9,700 bases of DNA, taken from Alphaproteobacteria bacterium. Its GTDB lineage: Bacteria; Pseudomonadota; Alphaproteobacteria; CAAGCB01; CAG-977. The stretch lies in assembly GCA_021639925.1 (NCBI GenBank), contig JAJXEL010000041.1:3254-12953 (forward strand). The letters are read 5' to 3'. Positions 1 to 7,129 of this stretch are shown here, piece by piece; the first letter of the stretch is position 1; the number at the start of each line of letters is the position of its first letter. The notes under the pieces are model-generated. The model saw nothing but the letters and a program-made list of their open reading frames with translations, did not search any database and was not told where the DNA came from. Both the position numbers and the translations under genes were made by a program.

Positions 1-180
1 CCCGCGGTCAAGGGCGGCCTTTGCTTCGTCGCAAATATGTTTCGGCGTCGGAAAATCGGGTTCGCCGACCCCCAGATCAATAACGTCAACGCCCTGCGCT
101 TTTAATTCCTTGGCTTTTGTCGTAACGGCCAAAGTGGCGGACGGCTTGACGGCCAACAAACGATCAGCGACAATACTCAT
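1..180 (-). CDS. aatA: Aspartate aminotransferase, class I PLP-dependent (N-terminal 60 codons, runs off the left edge)
   Basis: Cytoplasmic PLP enzyme that interconverts aspartate plus 2-oxoglutarate and oxaloacetate plus glutamate; some family members also use prephenate. Only the N-terminus is present. The ATG at 180-178 opens a frame beginning MSIVADRLLAVKPSATLAVT and reaching GVGEPDFPTP (residues 37-46), the GxGEPDF substrate-arm motif of subgroup Ib aspartate aminotransferases. The start is supported by a strong G-rich Shine-Dalgarno (GGGGG at 191-187) six bases upstream. The PLP lysine and the rest of the fold lie outside the window. It follows the 545-aa membrane protein on the same strand after a 67-bp gap. 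It may be read through from that gene or have its own weak promoter. The class call is firm; exact amino-donor preference cannot be judged from 60 residues. Confidence 0.88.
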   Translation of the reverse strand, partial: MSIVADRLLAVKPSATLAVTTKAKELKAQGVDVIDLGVGEPDFPTPKHICDEAKAALDRG

Positions 181-215
181 TGTTTACCCCCTTTATTATA
201 TTAAAAACGGACGTT

Positions 216-244
216 AGCATACTTTAGTCATTATCAGGCGTAAA
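216..244 (-). promoter_or_regulatory. Weak candidate sigma70-type promoter for the aminotransferase gene
   Basis: On the minus strand, TTTACG (244-239) and TATGCT (221-216) are separated by 17 bases, each matching the consensus hexamers at four of six positions. Transcription would start about 30 bases ahead of the ATG at 180, leaving the Shine-Dalgarno intact. A perfect TATAAT nearby (200-195) is badly placed because its start point would fall inside the Shine-Dalgarno. Inference only. Confidence 0.25.
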
Positions 245-247
245 GAG

Positions 248-1885
248 CTATTTTTCGATGATAATTTTTTCTTTCATTTCTGGCGGAAAACACAGTTCGG
301 GCGGGCTGAGTCGGGATCCGATAAATAATCTGGCAACGTCTTGGCTTATTTCAACGGGGCGGCAGTTCCAGCCGGCGGTATCAAAAGGCAGCAAAGCCAG
401 TAATTGCGGGGTTTCCTGGTAAACATGTTTGACGATCAAAGCGATTTTGGACGTCGTTGTGTTCAGCAGTCCGGCTGTTTTTTCTTTCATTTTTCCGTAT
501 TTGGCAATGTCCCATTTTTTCCAATGAGCATTCGGGTATTCGTCCGTAAAGCCCAATAATTTTATATTTTCATTTCGTTCGGCAATCTCTGCCGCAAAAG
601 CCGCTGTCGGCAGTCCGGCTGTGACTAATAAAGTGCCTGCGGGCAGCGTAATTTTTTCTTCCAGCAGAAAACCGGTCTGCCTGTTTCCCCATTTATAGGA
701 CAAAAACGGTGTCAGCAGCAGAATACCCGTAAGAATGCTCAGGAAGCTCAGAAAGAAAATTTCTTTGAAAATATTTCCGGATTTTTTTAGATACCAGCCG
801 GCTGATACCAAAATAATTGCACAGCCCGTTTCTATGGGAATTGTAAAGCGCAGATTTGCAGACGAGAGATTCCAGATAATGTAGGAAATAAAAAGCCACA
901 AAGAAAAAAAGCGCATACGCCGCGATAAAACGGGAGCTTTTTTTAATGCCAGCAAAACAATCCGAATAAAACCGATAATGAAAACAAGAGCAAAACGAAT
1001 ATCGGAAATATCTGCGCAAACGCCGATTTTGCTGTCATAAGGGTGCAGGATTAGGTAAAACGGCAAAAAAAGTTGTTCATACCATTTCAGGTTGTACAAA
1101 TGCAGCATATCGACATAATTGAAATCCGGATAATACGGGGATTTGAATATTTTGTTCCAGAACGGAAAGACGGGGTTTTCAAAATTCTGCCATAAAACGG
1201 CCGCCCAAAATCCATTGACTGCCAGATATCCCGTCAAACCGCCGGCGGCCAGCGTTGCTATGAACGTTTTCGGTCTGTCCAAGGATTTGTAAAGTAAAAT
1301 TAAAGTCATTCCTGTAGACAGACAATAAACAGCGGCGGTTAATTTCAGTCCGGCGGCAGCGCCCAGACAAAGCCCCGCCGTAAAATAAGCCGGTGTTTTT
1401 TCGGGGAATTCCAGCAGCAGGTAAACGGCGGTCAAAATAAAAACGCTGACGGGAATTTCATGTGTTGACGTACCGATCTGAAACCAGACATCATATCCTG
1501 TCAGAGCAATCGACAGGCAAAGCGCCAAACAGAGTTTTCCTCCGGTTTTCGCGGGGTTGAAAAACAGCAATGCTATTTTGAAAAAAACAAACATTAAAGC
1601 CCCGAAAGGCAGGCCTGTTATAAAATAGTACATGGACATATTTTCTTTAAAAACCTGATTTAACAGAAAAAAGAAACTGTCCAGCAGCGGGTTATAATAA
1701 GTCGGAAGAGCCGATGCGGCAATATCCGTCATCAGACGGTTGTTTAGGAAAGCAAATCCGTTATAATAGTGATATTGAATAAAATCGAACAACAGTTCAT
1801 ATTTCAGCGTTGCCGAAATAAGGCCGCCCGCAATCAAAAATATTCCCAAACAAATTGAATTAAAAAATCTGCATTGCCGTGTCAT
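248..1885 (-). CDS. Polytopic membrane protein, GT-C glycosyltransferase-like (paralogue 1, 545 aa)
   Basis: Multi-pass inner-membrane protein, probably with nine or more membrane segments starting at residues 8-28, then a hydrophilic C-terminal part. The first external loop holds D34-x3-YHxYN-GFAF-x-NR and then TYYNPLLD (62-69). An early acidic residue in loop 1 is the usual catalytic site in GT-C enzymes that use polyprenyl-phosphate sugars. Other blocks shared with its two paralogues are QxGTxxxEI, GAAAGLKLTAA, NPxFPFxN, SPY and RFxIPIE. The C-terminus ends with a WNC...LCFPPE two-cysteine tail. I chose ATG 1885 because AAAGGA lies about nine bases upstream and because homology with the paralogues begins there; the frame stays open for 80 more codons upstream, but that stretch is unrelated sequence. 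Family assignment by pattern; sugar donor and acceptor unknown. Confidence 0.72.
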   Translation of the reverse strand: MTRQCRFFNSICLGIFLIAGGLISATLKYELLFDFIQYHYYNGFAFLNNRLMTDIAASALPTYYNPLLDSFFFLLNQVFKENMSMYYFITGLPFGALMFVFFKIALLFFNPAKTGGKLCLALCLSIALTGYDVWFQIGTSTHEIPVSVFILTAVYLLLEFPEKTPAYFTAGLCLGAAAGLKLTAAVYCLSTGMTLILLYKSLDRPKTFIATLAAGGLTGYLAVNGFWAAVLWQNFENPVFPFWNKIFKSPYYPDFNYVDMLHLYNLKWYEQLFLPFYLILHPYDSKIGVCADISDIRFALVFIIGFIRIVLLALKKAPVLSRRMRFFSLWLFISYIIWNLSSANLRFTIPIETGCAIILVSAGWYLKKSGNIFKEIFFLSFLSILTGILLLTPFLSYKWGNRQTGFLLEEKITLPAGTLLVTAGLPTAAFAAEIAERNENIKLLGFTDEYPNAHWKKWDIAKYGKMKEKTAGLLNTTTSKIALIVKHVYQETPQLLALLPFDTAGWNCRPVEISQDVARLFIGSRLSPPELCFPPEMKEKIIIEK

Positions 1886-1968
1886 GGCGTGTTTTCCTTT
1901 CGGATTTCGGGGGACAGGCATAATTTTACATTTGAAAACAGAATGGATTTTAAATGGGCGGGTATTTT
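1882..1968 (-). other. Relic C-terminal coding tail of paralogue 2, beyond an in-frame TAA
   Basis: Reading on in the same frame past the TAA at 1971-1969 gives 28 codons ending in TGA at 1884-1882. The translation contains KLCLSPEIRKE, which lines up with ELCFPPEMKEK at the end of paralogue 1 and AVCFPKEIAD at the end of paralogue 3. The TGA overlaps the ATG of paralogue 1 as ATGA, a standard translational-coupling junction. Its Shine-Dalgarno also lies inside this stretch. I infer that the TAA is a recent nonsense substitution (or a base error) and that the gene formerly ended here. Confidence 0.75.
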
Positions 1969-3477
1969 TTATGTGCGGCAATCCCATTGGCGCAGCCGGG
2001 GATTTTCCTGCGTTACCAATCCGAAAGCGTCCTGATACAAAGCCGCCCGGTTTTGGGCCGTTTTTATTAACTGTCCGCGTTTTTGATCTGTTTTGCCGAT
2101 CCGCGCCAGATCCCATTCGTGCCATTGTTCGTCTGAAGGCGATATTAAAATGATTTTGACTGTCGGGTTGTCTCTGGCAATTTCAGCGGCAATGCCCGCC
2201 AAAGGAAAGCGGTATATTTCCAAAACGGTATTTTCGGGCAGATTAACTTTTTCTTTTAAAAAGCCGGTCTGATCTCTTTTTCCCCAGGGAGCGGAAAGAA
2301 CAACGGTCGATGTCAGGATAAACAAAGCGATCAAAGCGGCGGAATAATAAAAAGCTTCGCCGAAAACAAAATCCGGTTTTTTTATGGCGGAAAAAATAAA
2401 CGCCAAAGTAACGGCGCCGACGGTTTCAATCGGAATAATAAAACGCAGATTGGCGGAAACGCTTAACCAGATGACATAAGAAACGAACAGCCACAGCGCG
2501 GTTTTTTTTATTAAAGGGGGAACGACGATTTTTTTTAATATCAAAAACGGCAGGAAAATAATACCGGCAATAAACAATACCGCCAGTCTGAAATCCGTCA
2601 GTTCCTGCAGCGCGCCGACAGAAGATGAAAACGGGTGGACAATCAGGAAAAAAGGCAGGAAAACCAGCTGATACCATCGCAGCCCGTTAAGGTGCAGCAT
2701 GTCGACATAATTTTGATCCAGATAATACGGAGATTTAAAAATTTTGTTCCAAAACGGAAAAACGGGATTTTCAAAATTCTGCCATAAGGTGACCGCCCAA
2801 AATCCGTTAACGGCTAAATATCCCGATAAGCCCCCCAAAATAAACCGGGCAATCAAAACAACCGGCTTGTTCAGGGATTTATATGACAAGATCAATGTTA
2901 TTCCCGTTGATACGCAGTAAACCGCTGCCGTCAGCTTGAATCCGGCCGCCGCGCCCAACAGGAAACCCGCCGGCAGATAAACGGCTTTTAATTCCGGGTA
3001 TTTTAACAGCAAATAAAAAGAGCAAAGAATCAGGGACGCCAGAAATATTTCATGGGAACACGTTCCGATCTGAAACCAGGTTGCCACGCCCGTCGCCCCG
3101 ATAATCAGGCAGGCGGCGCAGCAGCATTTTCCTTTGATGGTTTTAAAATCGAAAAACAACAGCGAAATTTTGAACAAAACAAACATCAGAAATCCGAACG
3201 GCAGCCCGGTAAGAAAGCAGTAAAGCGTTGTGTTGTCTTTGCAAAAATCATTTAACAGATATAAAAGCGTGTCCAACAGCGGGTTATAATACGTCGCGAC
3301 GGACGCCGGGGCGATATCCGTCGTCAGCCGGTTATTTAGAAAAGCAAAACCGTTGTAGTGGTGATACAGCAGCAGATCATAAGTCAATTCATATTTCAAT
3401 GCCGCGGAAATTAATCCGCCCGCCGCCAAAAACAAAGAAAATACAAATACTTGAAGGAAGATCTGCTTTTTTTGCAT
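1969..3477 (-). CDS. Polytopic membrane protein, GT-C glycosyltransferase-like (paralogue 2, 502 aa, C-terminus truncated by TAA)
   Basis: Close tandem paralogue of the 545-aa gene downstream, colinear from residue 1: D34, YHHYN (38-42), NNR (48-50) and NPLLD (65-69) sit at identical positions. It also has QIGTCSHEI, GAAAGFKLTAA, NPVFPFWNKIFKSPYY and ANLRFIIPIE. Likely an inner-membrane glycosyltransferase with an extracytoplasmic active site; substrate unknown. The ATG at 3477 is preceded by AAAAGGA at good spacing. The protein stops at RQWDCRT, whereas both paralogues continue to a second cysteine and a CxPxE-like end. In-frame sequence after the TAA still encodes that end, so this copy is truncated by about 28 residues. 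The membrane domain and loop-1 acidic motif are intact, so it may still work. It is first in a tandem pair and shares an 85-bp divergent promoter region with uvrB. Confidence 0.72.
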   Translation of the reverse strand: MQKKQIFLQVFVFSLFLAAGGLISAALKYELTYDLLLYHHYNGFAFLNNRLTTDIAPASVATYYNPLLDTLLYLLNDFCKDNTTLYCFLTGLPFGFLMFVLFKISLLFFDFKTIKGKCCCAACLIIGATGVATWFQIGTCSHEIFLASLILCSFYLLLKYPELKAVYLPAGFLLGAAAGFKLTAAVYCVSTGITLILSYKSLNKPVVLIARFILGGLSGYLAVNGFWAVTLWQNFENPVFPFWNKIFKSPYYLDQNYVDMLHLNGLRWYQLVFLPFFLIVHPFSSSVGALQELTDFRLAVLFIAGIIFLPFLILKKIVVPPLIKKTALWLFVSYVIWLSVSANLRFIIPIETVGAVTLAFIFSAIKKPDFVFGEAFYYSAALIALFILTSTVVLSAPWGKRDQTGFLKEKVNLPENTVLEIYRFPLAGIAAEIARDNPTVKIILISPSDEQWHEWDLARIGKTDQKRGQLIKTAQNRAALYQDAFGLVTQENPRLRQWDCRT

Positions 3478-3512
3478 TTATTTTCCTTTTATCTTCTTGC
3501 AAAACAACAGGC

Positions 3513-3541
3513 AGTCTATCTAAATAAGAACAGATATTCAA
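3513..3541 (-). promoter_or_regulatory. Candidate promoter of the tandem membrane-protein genes
   Basis: On the minus strand TTGAAT (3541-3536) and TAGACT (3518-3513) are 17 bases apart, each four of six to the sigma70 hexamers. The start point would fall near 3506, about 30 bases before the ATG at 3477. It overlaps the LexA-like element at 3528-3542. The match is moderate and not tested. Confidence 0.4.
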
Positions 3542-3542
3542 C
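3528..3542 (+). promoter_or_regulatory. LexA-box-like element GAAC-N7-CAAC upstream of uvrB
   Basis: GAAC (3528-3531), seven bases, then CAAC (3539-3542). The known alphaproteobacterial SOS operator is the direct repeat GTTC-N7-GTTC, read GAAC-N7-GAAC on the other strand; this site differs at one base of eight. It ends 20 bases before the uvrB GTG and also overlaps the minus-strand promoter candidate. uvrB is a classic SOS gene, which makes the placement plausible. One near match in 85 bp could still be chance. Confidence 0.4.
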
Positions 3543-3562
3543 TTTTATCAGGGACGTTTCAC

Positions 3563-5605
3563 GTGAATACCATTCCGATGTATCAGCCGATGACATCAAC
3601 GCAGCCCGCCGAATTCAAGCTGGTGTCGGCTTTTGCTCCTGCCGGCGATCAGCCCGAAGCGATACAGGCGCTGGTCAACGGTTTGAAAAACGGCGAACGC
3701 GATCAGGTTCTGCTGGGGGTAACGGGGTCGGGAAAGACCTTTACGATGGCGCAGATTATTAAACAAATGAAGCGTCCCGCTTTGATTTTGGCGCCGAACA
3801 AGATTTTAGCCGCTCAGCTGTACGGGGAAATGAAATCTTTTTTCCCGGAAAACGCCGTCGAGTATTTTGTTTCTTATTACGATTATTACCAGCCCGAAGC
3901 CTACATTCCGCGCACGGATACATATATCGAAAAGGATTCTGCCATTAACGAACAGATCGACCGTATGCGCCACGGGGCGACGCGGCATATTTTGGAACGC
4001 CGCGACGTGGTAATCGTTGCTTCGGTATCGTGCATTTACGGTCTGGGCAGTGTGGAATCGTATTCGTCCATGGCGTTTACGGTGCGGGCGGGGCAGTCGT
4101 ATGACATTCGGGAAATTGCGCGGCAGCTGGTTGATTTGCAGTATCAGCGCAACGATCTGGCTTTTACACGCGGCACGTTCCGGTTAAAAGGCGACGTTTT
4201 GGATATTTTTCCGTCCCACTACGAAGATCTGGCCTGGCGGCTGTCCTTTTTCGGCGACGAGCTGGAGTCTGTTTGCGAATTTGATCCGCTGACGGGCGAA
4301 AAAAAGCTGGAGTTAAAAGAAATTACCGTTTATCCGGCCAGCCACTACGTGACGCCGCGTCCGGCTTTGTCGCAGGCAATGAAGACAATCCGGGAAGAGC
4401 TGAAAGAACGTTTGTATTATTATACGTCGGAAAACAAACCGTTGGAAGCCGAACGGATCGAACAAAGAACGCGTTTTGATCTGGAAATGCTGGAAGCGAC
4501 CGGACATTGCAAAGGCATTGAAAACTATTCGCGTCATTTAACCGGCCGCGCGCCGGGCGAACCGCCGCCGACTTTGTTTGAATATCTGCCCAAAGACGCG
4601 ATTTTGTTCGTAGACGAAAGCCATGTTTCCGTTCCGCAGCTGGGCGGTATGTATCGCGGCGACTTTAACCGCAAAAGCACGCTGGCGACGTACGGATTCC
4701 GTCTGCCCAGTTGTGTGGACAACCGGCCTTTGAAATTTGAAGAATGGGATAAAATGCGTCCGCAGACGATTTTTGTTTCTGCCACTCCCGGCCCGTGGGA
4801 GCTGAACCGGACACATGGGGAATTTACCGAACAGATCATTCGCCCGACGGGGCTGCTGGATCCGCTGTGCGAAGTCCGCCCCGTTTCGTCGCAGGTGGAC
4901 GATCTGCTGGCGGAATGCCGTCTGTGTGCCGAGAAAGGACAGCGCGTTCTGGTTACGACGCTGACAAAAAAAATGGCCGAAGATTTAACGGACTATCTGG
5001 CGGAAAACGGCGTTAAAGTTCGTTATATGCATTCGGATATTGATACGCTGGAACGTATTGAAATCGTCCGGGATTTAAGGCTGGGCGCGTTTGATGTTCT
5101 GGTCGGCATCAATTTGCTGCGCGAAGGGCTGGATATTCCCGAATGCGCTCTGGTTGCGATTTTGGACGCGGATAAAGAAGGCTTTTTGCGTTCGGACCGT
5201 TCTTTGATTCAGACGATCGGCCGCGCCGCGCGAAATGCCGAAGGCCGCGTTATCCTTTATGCTGACAGAATAACGGAATCGATGAAACGGGCGCTGGGCG
5301 AAACGGCGCGCCGCCGGGAAAAACAGCAGAAATTTAACGCCGAACACGGCATCATTCCGCAGACGATCAAACGCGACGTCGCCGATATTTTGCAGGAACT
5401 GTGCGAAAAAGAAGGCGTTGACAAACTGCCGCAGGGCAAAGAAAAAGATATGCTGGTTTCCGATAAGAAATTAAAAGATACGATCGCCAAACTGACCAAA
5501 CAAATGCGCAAGGCGGCCGAGGATCTGGAATTTGAACAAGCCGCCAGGATCCGCGACGAAATCAAGCGGCTGGAACAAACGGCTTTGTCTTTATCGGGAC
5601 TGTGA
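3563..5605 (+). CDS. uvrB: Excinuclease ABC subunit B (UvrB)
   Basis: Damage-verifying helicase-like subunit of nucleotide excision repair. UvrA loads it on damaged DNA and it then recruits UvrC for dual incision. All landmarks are present in the 680 residues: GDQPEAI (28-34), Walker A GVTGSGKT (52-59), the beta-hairpin SYYDYYQPEAYIP (104-116) that clamps one strand, DESH Walker B (351-354), SATPG (406-410), VGINLLREGLDIPE (514-527), QTIGRAARN (550-558), and the C-terminal UVR helix pair (about 635-672) that binds UvrC. Length is normal for the family. I keep the GTG start at 3563 because AGGGA (3550-3554) lies eight bases upstream, while the ATGs at 3578 and 3590 have no ribosome site. Its 3' end overlaps the opposite gene by 15 bp. 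Possible SOS control by the GAAC-N7-CAAC element. Confidence 0.98.
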   Translation: MNTIPMYQPMTSTQPAEFKLVSAFAPAGDQPEAIQALVNGLKNGERDQVLLGVTGSGKTFTMAQIIKQMKRPALILAPNKILAAQLYGEMKSFFPENAVEYFVSYYDYYQPEAYIPRTDTYIEKDSAINEQIDRMRHGATRHILERRDVVIVASVSCIYGLGSVESYSSMAFTVRAGQSYDIREIARQLVDLQYQRNDLAFTRGTFRLKGDVLDIFPSHYEDLAWRLSFFGDELESVCEFDPLTGEKKLELKEITVYPASHYVTPRPALSQAMKTIREELKERLYYYTSENKPLEAERIEQRTRFDLEMLEATGHCKGIENYSRHLTGRAPGEPPPTLFEYLPKDAILFVDESHVSVPQLGGMYRGDFNRKSTLATYGFRLPSCVDNRPLKFEEWDKMRPQTIFVSATPGPWELNRTHGEFTEQIIRPTGLLDPLCEVRPVSSQVDDLLAECRLCAEKGQRVLVTTLTKKMAEDLTDYLAENGVKVRYMHSDIDTLERIEIVRDLRLGAFDVLVGINLLREGLDIPECALVAILDADKEGFLRSDRSLIQTIGRAARNAEGRVILYADRITESMKRALGETARRREKQQKFNAEHGIIPQTIKRDVADILQELCEKEGVDKLPQGKEKDMLVSDKKLKDTIAKLTKQMRKAAEDLEFEQAARIRDEIKRLEQTALSLSGL

Positions 5606-7129
5606 CGAAGGACAGACCGTGTCCGCGATCTCTTTGGGAAAACAGACGGCATGCGTATTTTGTATATCGCGAACACATTTCATCATATGCGTGTCAATGT
5701 TGTGCCGGCCTGTAATCCAATAGGCTTTCGGGGCAGCCGAACGCGCGGCGGCTTTGATTTCTTCTCCCCATTTTGTTTGAGCAATGTATTTCCACAGATT
5801 TTCAAAACGGTTGACTATTCTGATGTCTCGTTTTTCGGCGATTTGCGCCAAAAAAGCTGAATTGCCTTCGCCGGCCGTTAAAAACAGCGTTTTGTCGGGA
5901 ACATTCATCGCGCAAGGAAGCGCGGGTAACAATGTCGGTTCTGTCCGTCTGCTCCAGTAATCGGAATTCCATGTTGTCCCGATGCAAATAAAAAAACAAA
6001 AAAAGCAGAGTGAAATTTTTACAGCTTGTTTTAAAACGGAGCCTTCTGACGGTTTCAACGATATTGCCGCTTTGACAAAGAAAACGGGCAGCGTCATTTC
6101 AACGGGAATAAGATAGCGAAGAACCAAAAACGCTTTAAACCAGATCAGCCATGACAAAATCAGCCAGACGATTAAAAATTTTTCCCGCCGGGACAACGGT
6201 GTTTTATGTGCTTTGAATATCCATATGATCAGCAAAACGCAAGCCAAAAACCATCGGAAATCCGAAAAGTTCAGATGATCTAAAGTCGGTTCGGCGCCTT
6301 TGGTTACGGAAATCAGCAATAACGGCAGAAAAATCAGAGAAATAAAGGACTTGTCAATTTGCGGGGCTTCAAACGTCTGCATGGAAAAATTAATATCTGC
6401 AAAATAGGGCGAATGAAAAAAGCCGTTGAGAAAAGGAAAAAACGGATTTTGATACAATTTGAACAAACGCCAGGCCCAAAAACCGTCAGCTGCCAAAAAT
6501 CCGCCGATACCACATAAAGCAAATAACGCGACCTGTTTCGGGTTACGGAAATTGAACAATAAAAACGCTATGCCCGATGACAAGCAATAAGTCGCGGCGG
6601 TCAGTTTCAATCCCGCGGCCGCTCCCAGCAAAAACGCGGCGCAGAATTCTTTTTCACCTTTCAGCATGAAATACAAAGCGGCCAGCACCAAAACGGCAAC
6701 GGGAATTTCATTGGTGCTTGTTCTTATTTGAAACCGGGTTGCAACGACGGTTGTTCCCAGTACATGCGCGGCAGCGACGGCAAATTTATTTTGGAAAAAC
6801 AGGAAATAAATTTTCATACAGATAAACAATAATATGCCGAAAACGCAACCCGTTATTGCCAGATAAATGTTAGGAAAATTATTCAAGTATTTAATTAAAA
6901 ACCAGCCGATAGCGTCCAACAGCGGATTGAAAAACGTATGTATATTCGCCGGCGCGACGTCAATTTCCAACCGGTTATGTACAAAGGCAAATCCGTTATA
7001 ATAATGATAATGCAGCAAATCGTAATAAATTTCGAAACGCAGCAACAAACTTAAAACAGCCCCGATGATCATGCATACAACCAGAGCCGGTACATTTTTT
7101 TTGAAAGAAACAGGGAAACGAAACGTCAT
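5591..7129 (-). CDS. Polytopic membrane protein, GT-C glycosyltransferase-like (paralogue 3, 512 aa)
   Basis: Third, more diverged member of the family found at 248-3477. The first external loop has D37-x3-YHYYN-GFAF-x-x-NR and FFNPLLD (66-72). Later blocks are QIRTSTNEI, GAAAGLKLTAA, NPFFPFLN, SPYF and RYLIPVE. The C-terminus keeps the paired cysteines (MKCV...AVCFPKE), with a shorter spacing between them. It is probably an inner-membrane transferase using a lipid-linked sugar, by family resemblance only. The ATG at 7129 shares its A with the TGA of the lipoprotein gene (TGATG), and no Shine-Dalgarno is visible, so translation is likely coupled to that gene. A TTG one codon upstream (7132) also opens the frame but is the weaker choice. 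The stop lies inside the end of uvrB on the other strand, with no terminator between them. Confidence 0.7.
   Translation of the reverse strand: MTFRFPVSFKKNVPALVVCMIIGAVLSLLLRFEIYYDLLHYHYYNGFAFVHNRLEIDVAPANIHTFFNPLLDAIGWFLIKYLNNFPNIYLAITGCVFGILLFICMKIYFLFFQNKFAVAAAHVLGTTVVATRFQIRTSTNEIPVAVLVLAALYFMLKGEKEFCAAFLLGAAAGLKLTAATYCLSSGIAFLLFNFRNPKQVALFALCGIGGFLAADGFWAWRLFKLYQNPFFPFLNGFFHSPYFADINFSMQTFEAPQIDKSFISLIFLPLLLISVTKGAEPTLDHLNFSDFRWFLACVLLIIWIFKAHKTPLSRREKFLIVWLILSWLIWFKAFLVLRYLIPVEMTLPVFFVKAAISLKPSEGSVLKQAVKISLCFFCFFICIGTTWNSDYWSRRTEPTLLPALPCAMNVPDKTLFLTAGEGNSAFLAQIAEKRDIRIVNRFENLWKYIAQTKWGEEIKAAARSAAPKAYWITGRHNIDTHMMKCVRDIQNTHAVCFPKEIADTVCPSSQSR

Larger units (their letters stand above)
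248..3477 (-). repeat. Tandem gene duplication (two direct paralogous copies)
   Basis: The two adjacent membrane-protein genes are direct copies, diverged but still clearly alike at DNA level. For example, 1176-1195 and 2768-2787 are identical over 20 bases (TTTTCAAAATTCTGCCATAA on the plus strand), within a longer similar block coding for NGFWA...NPVFPFWNKIFKSPYY. The third family member at 5591-7129 is visibly more distant. This indicates an older split followed by a more recent tandem duplication. Confidence 0.75.

Noticed and set aside
195..200. Perfect TATAAT on the minus strand as the aminotransferase promoter
   Set aside because: The start point would fall near 188, inside the Shine-Dalgarno, and no -35 hexamer lies at proper spacing.
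1965..1971. Homopolymer indel error as the cause of the premature TAA
   Set aside because: Removing or adding a T in the run still leaves the TAA codon, because the stop precedes the run in reading order; only a substitution would restore a sense codon.
1886..2125. N-terminal extension of paralogue 1 by 80 in-frame codons up to an ATG at 2125
   Set aside because: The extension is polar, unlike any paralogue N-terminus, and overlaps the paralogue 2 coding region in another frame. The ATG at 1885 has a ribosome site and colinear homology.
1884..2153. Plus-strand open frame of 89 codons across the paralogue 1/2 junction
   Set aside because: It is antisense to the 3' end of paralogue 2 and its relic tail, with no ribosome site and no family resemblance.
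4534..4839. Antisense open frames within uvrB (also 4313-4537 and 5257-5676)
   Set aside because: uvrB is unmistakable over its full length; the antisense frames lack ribosome sites and domains.
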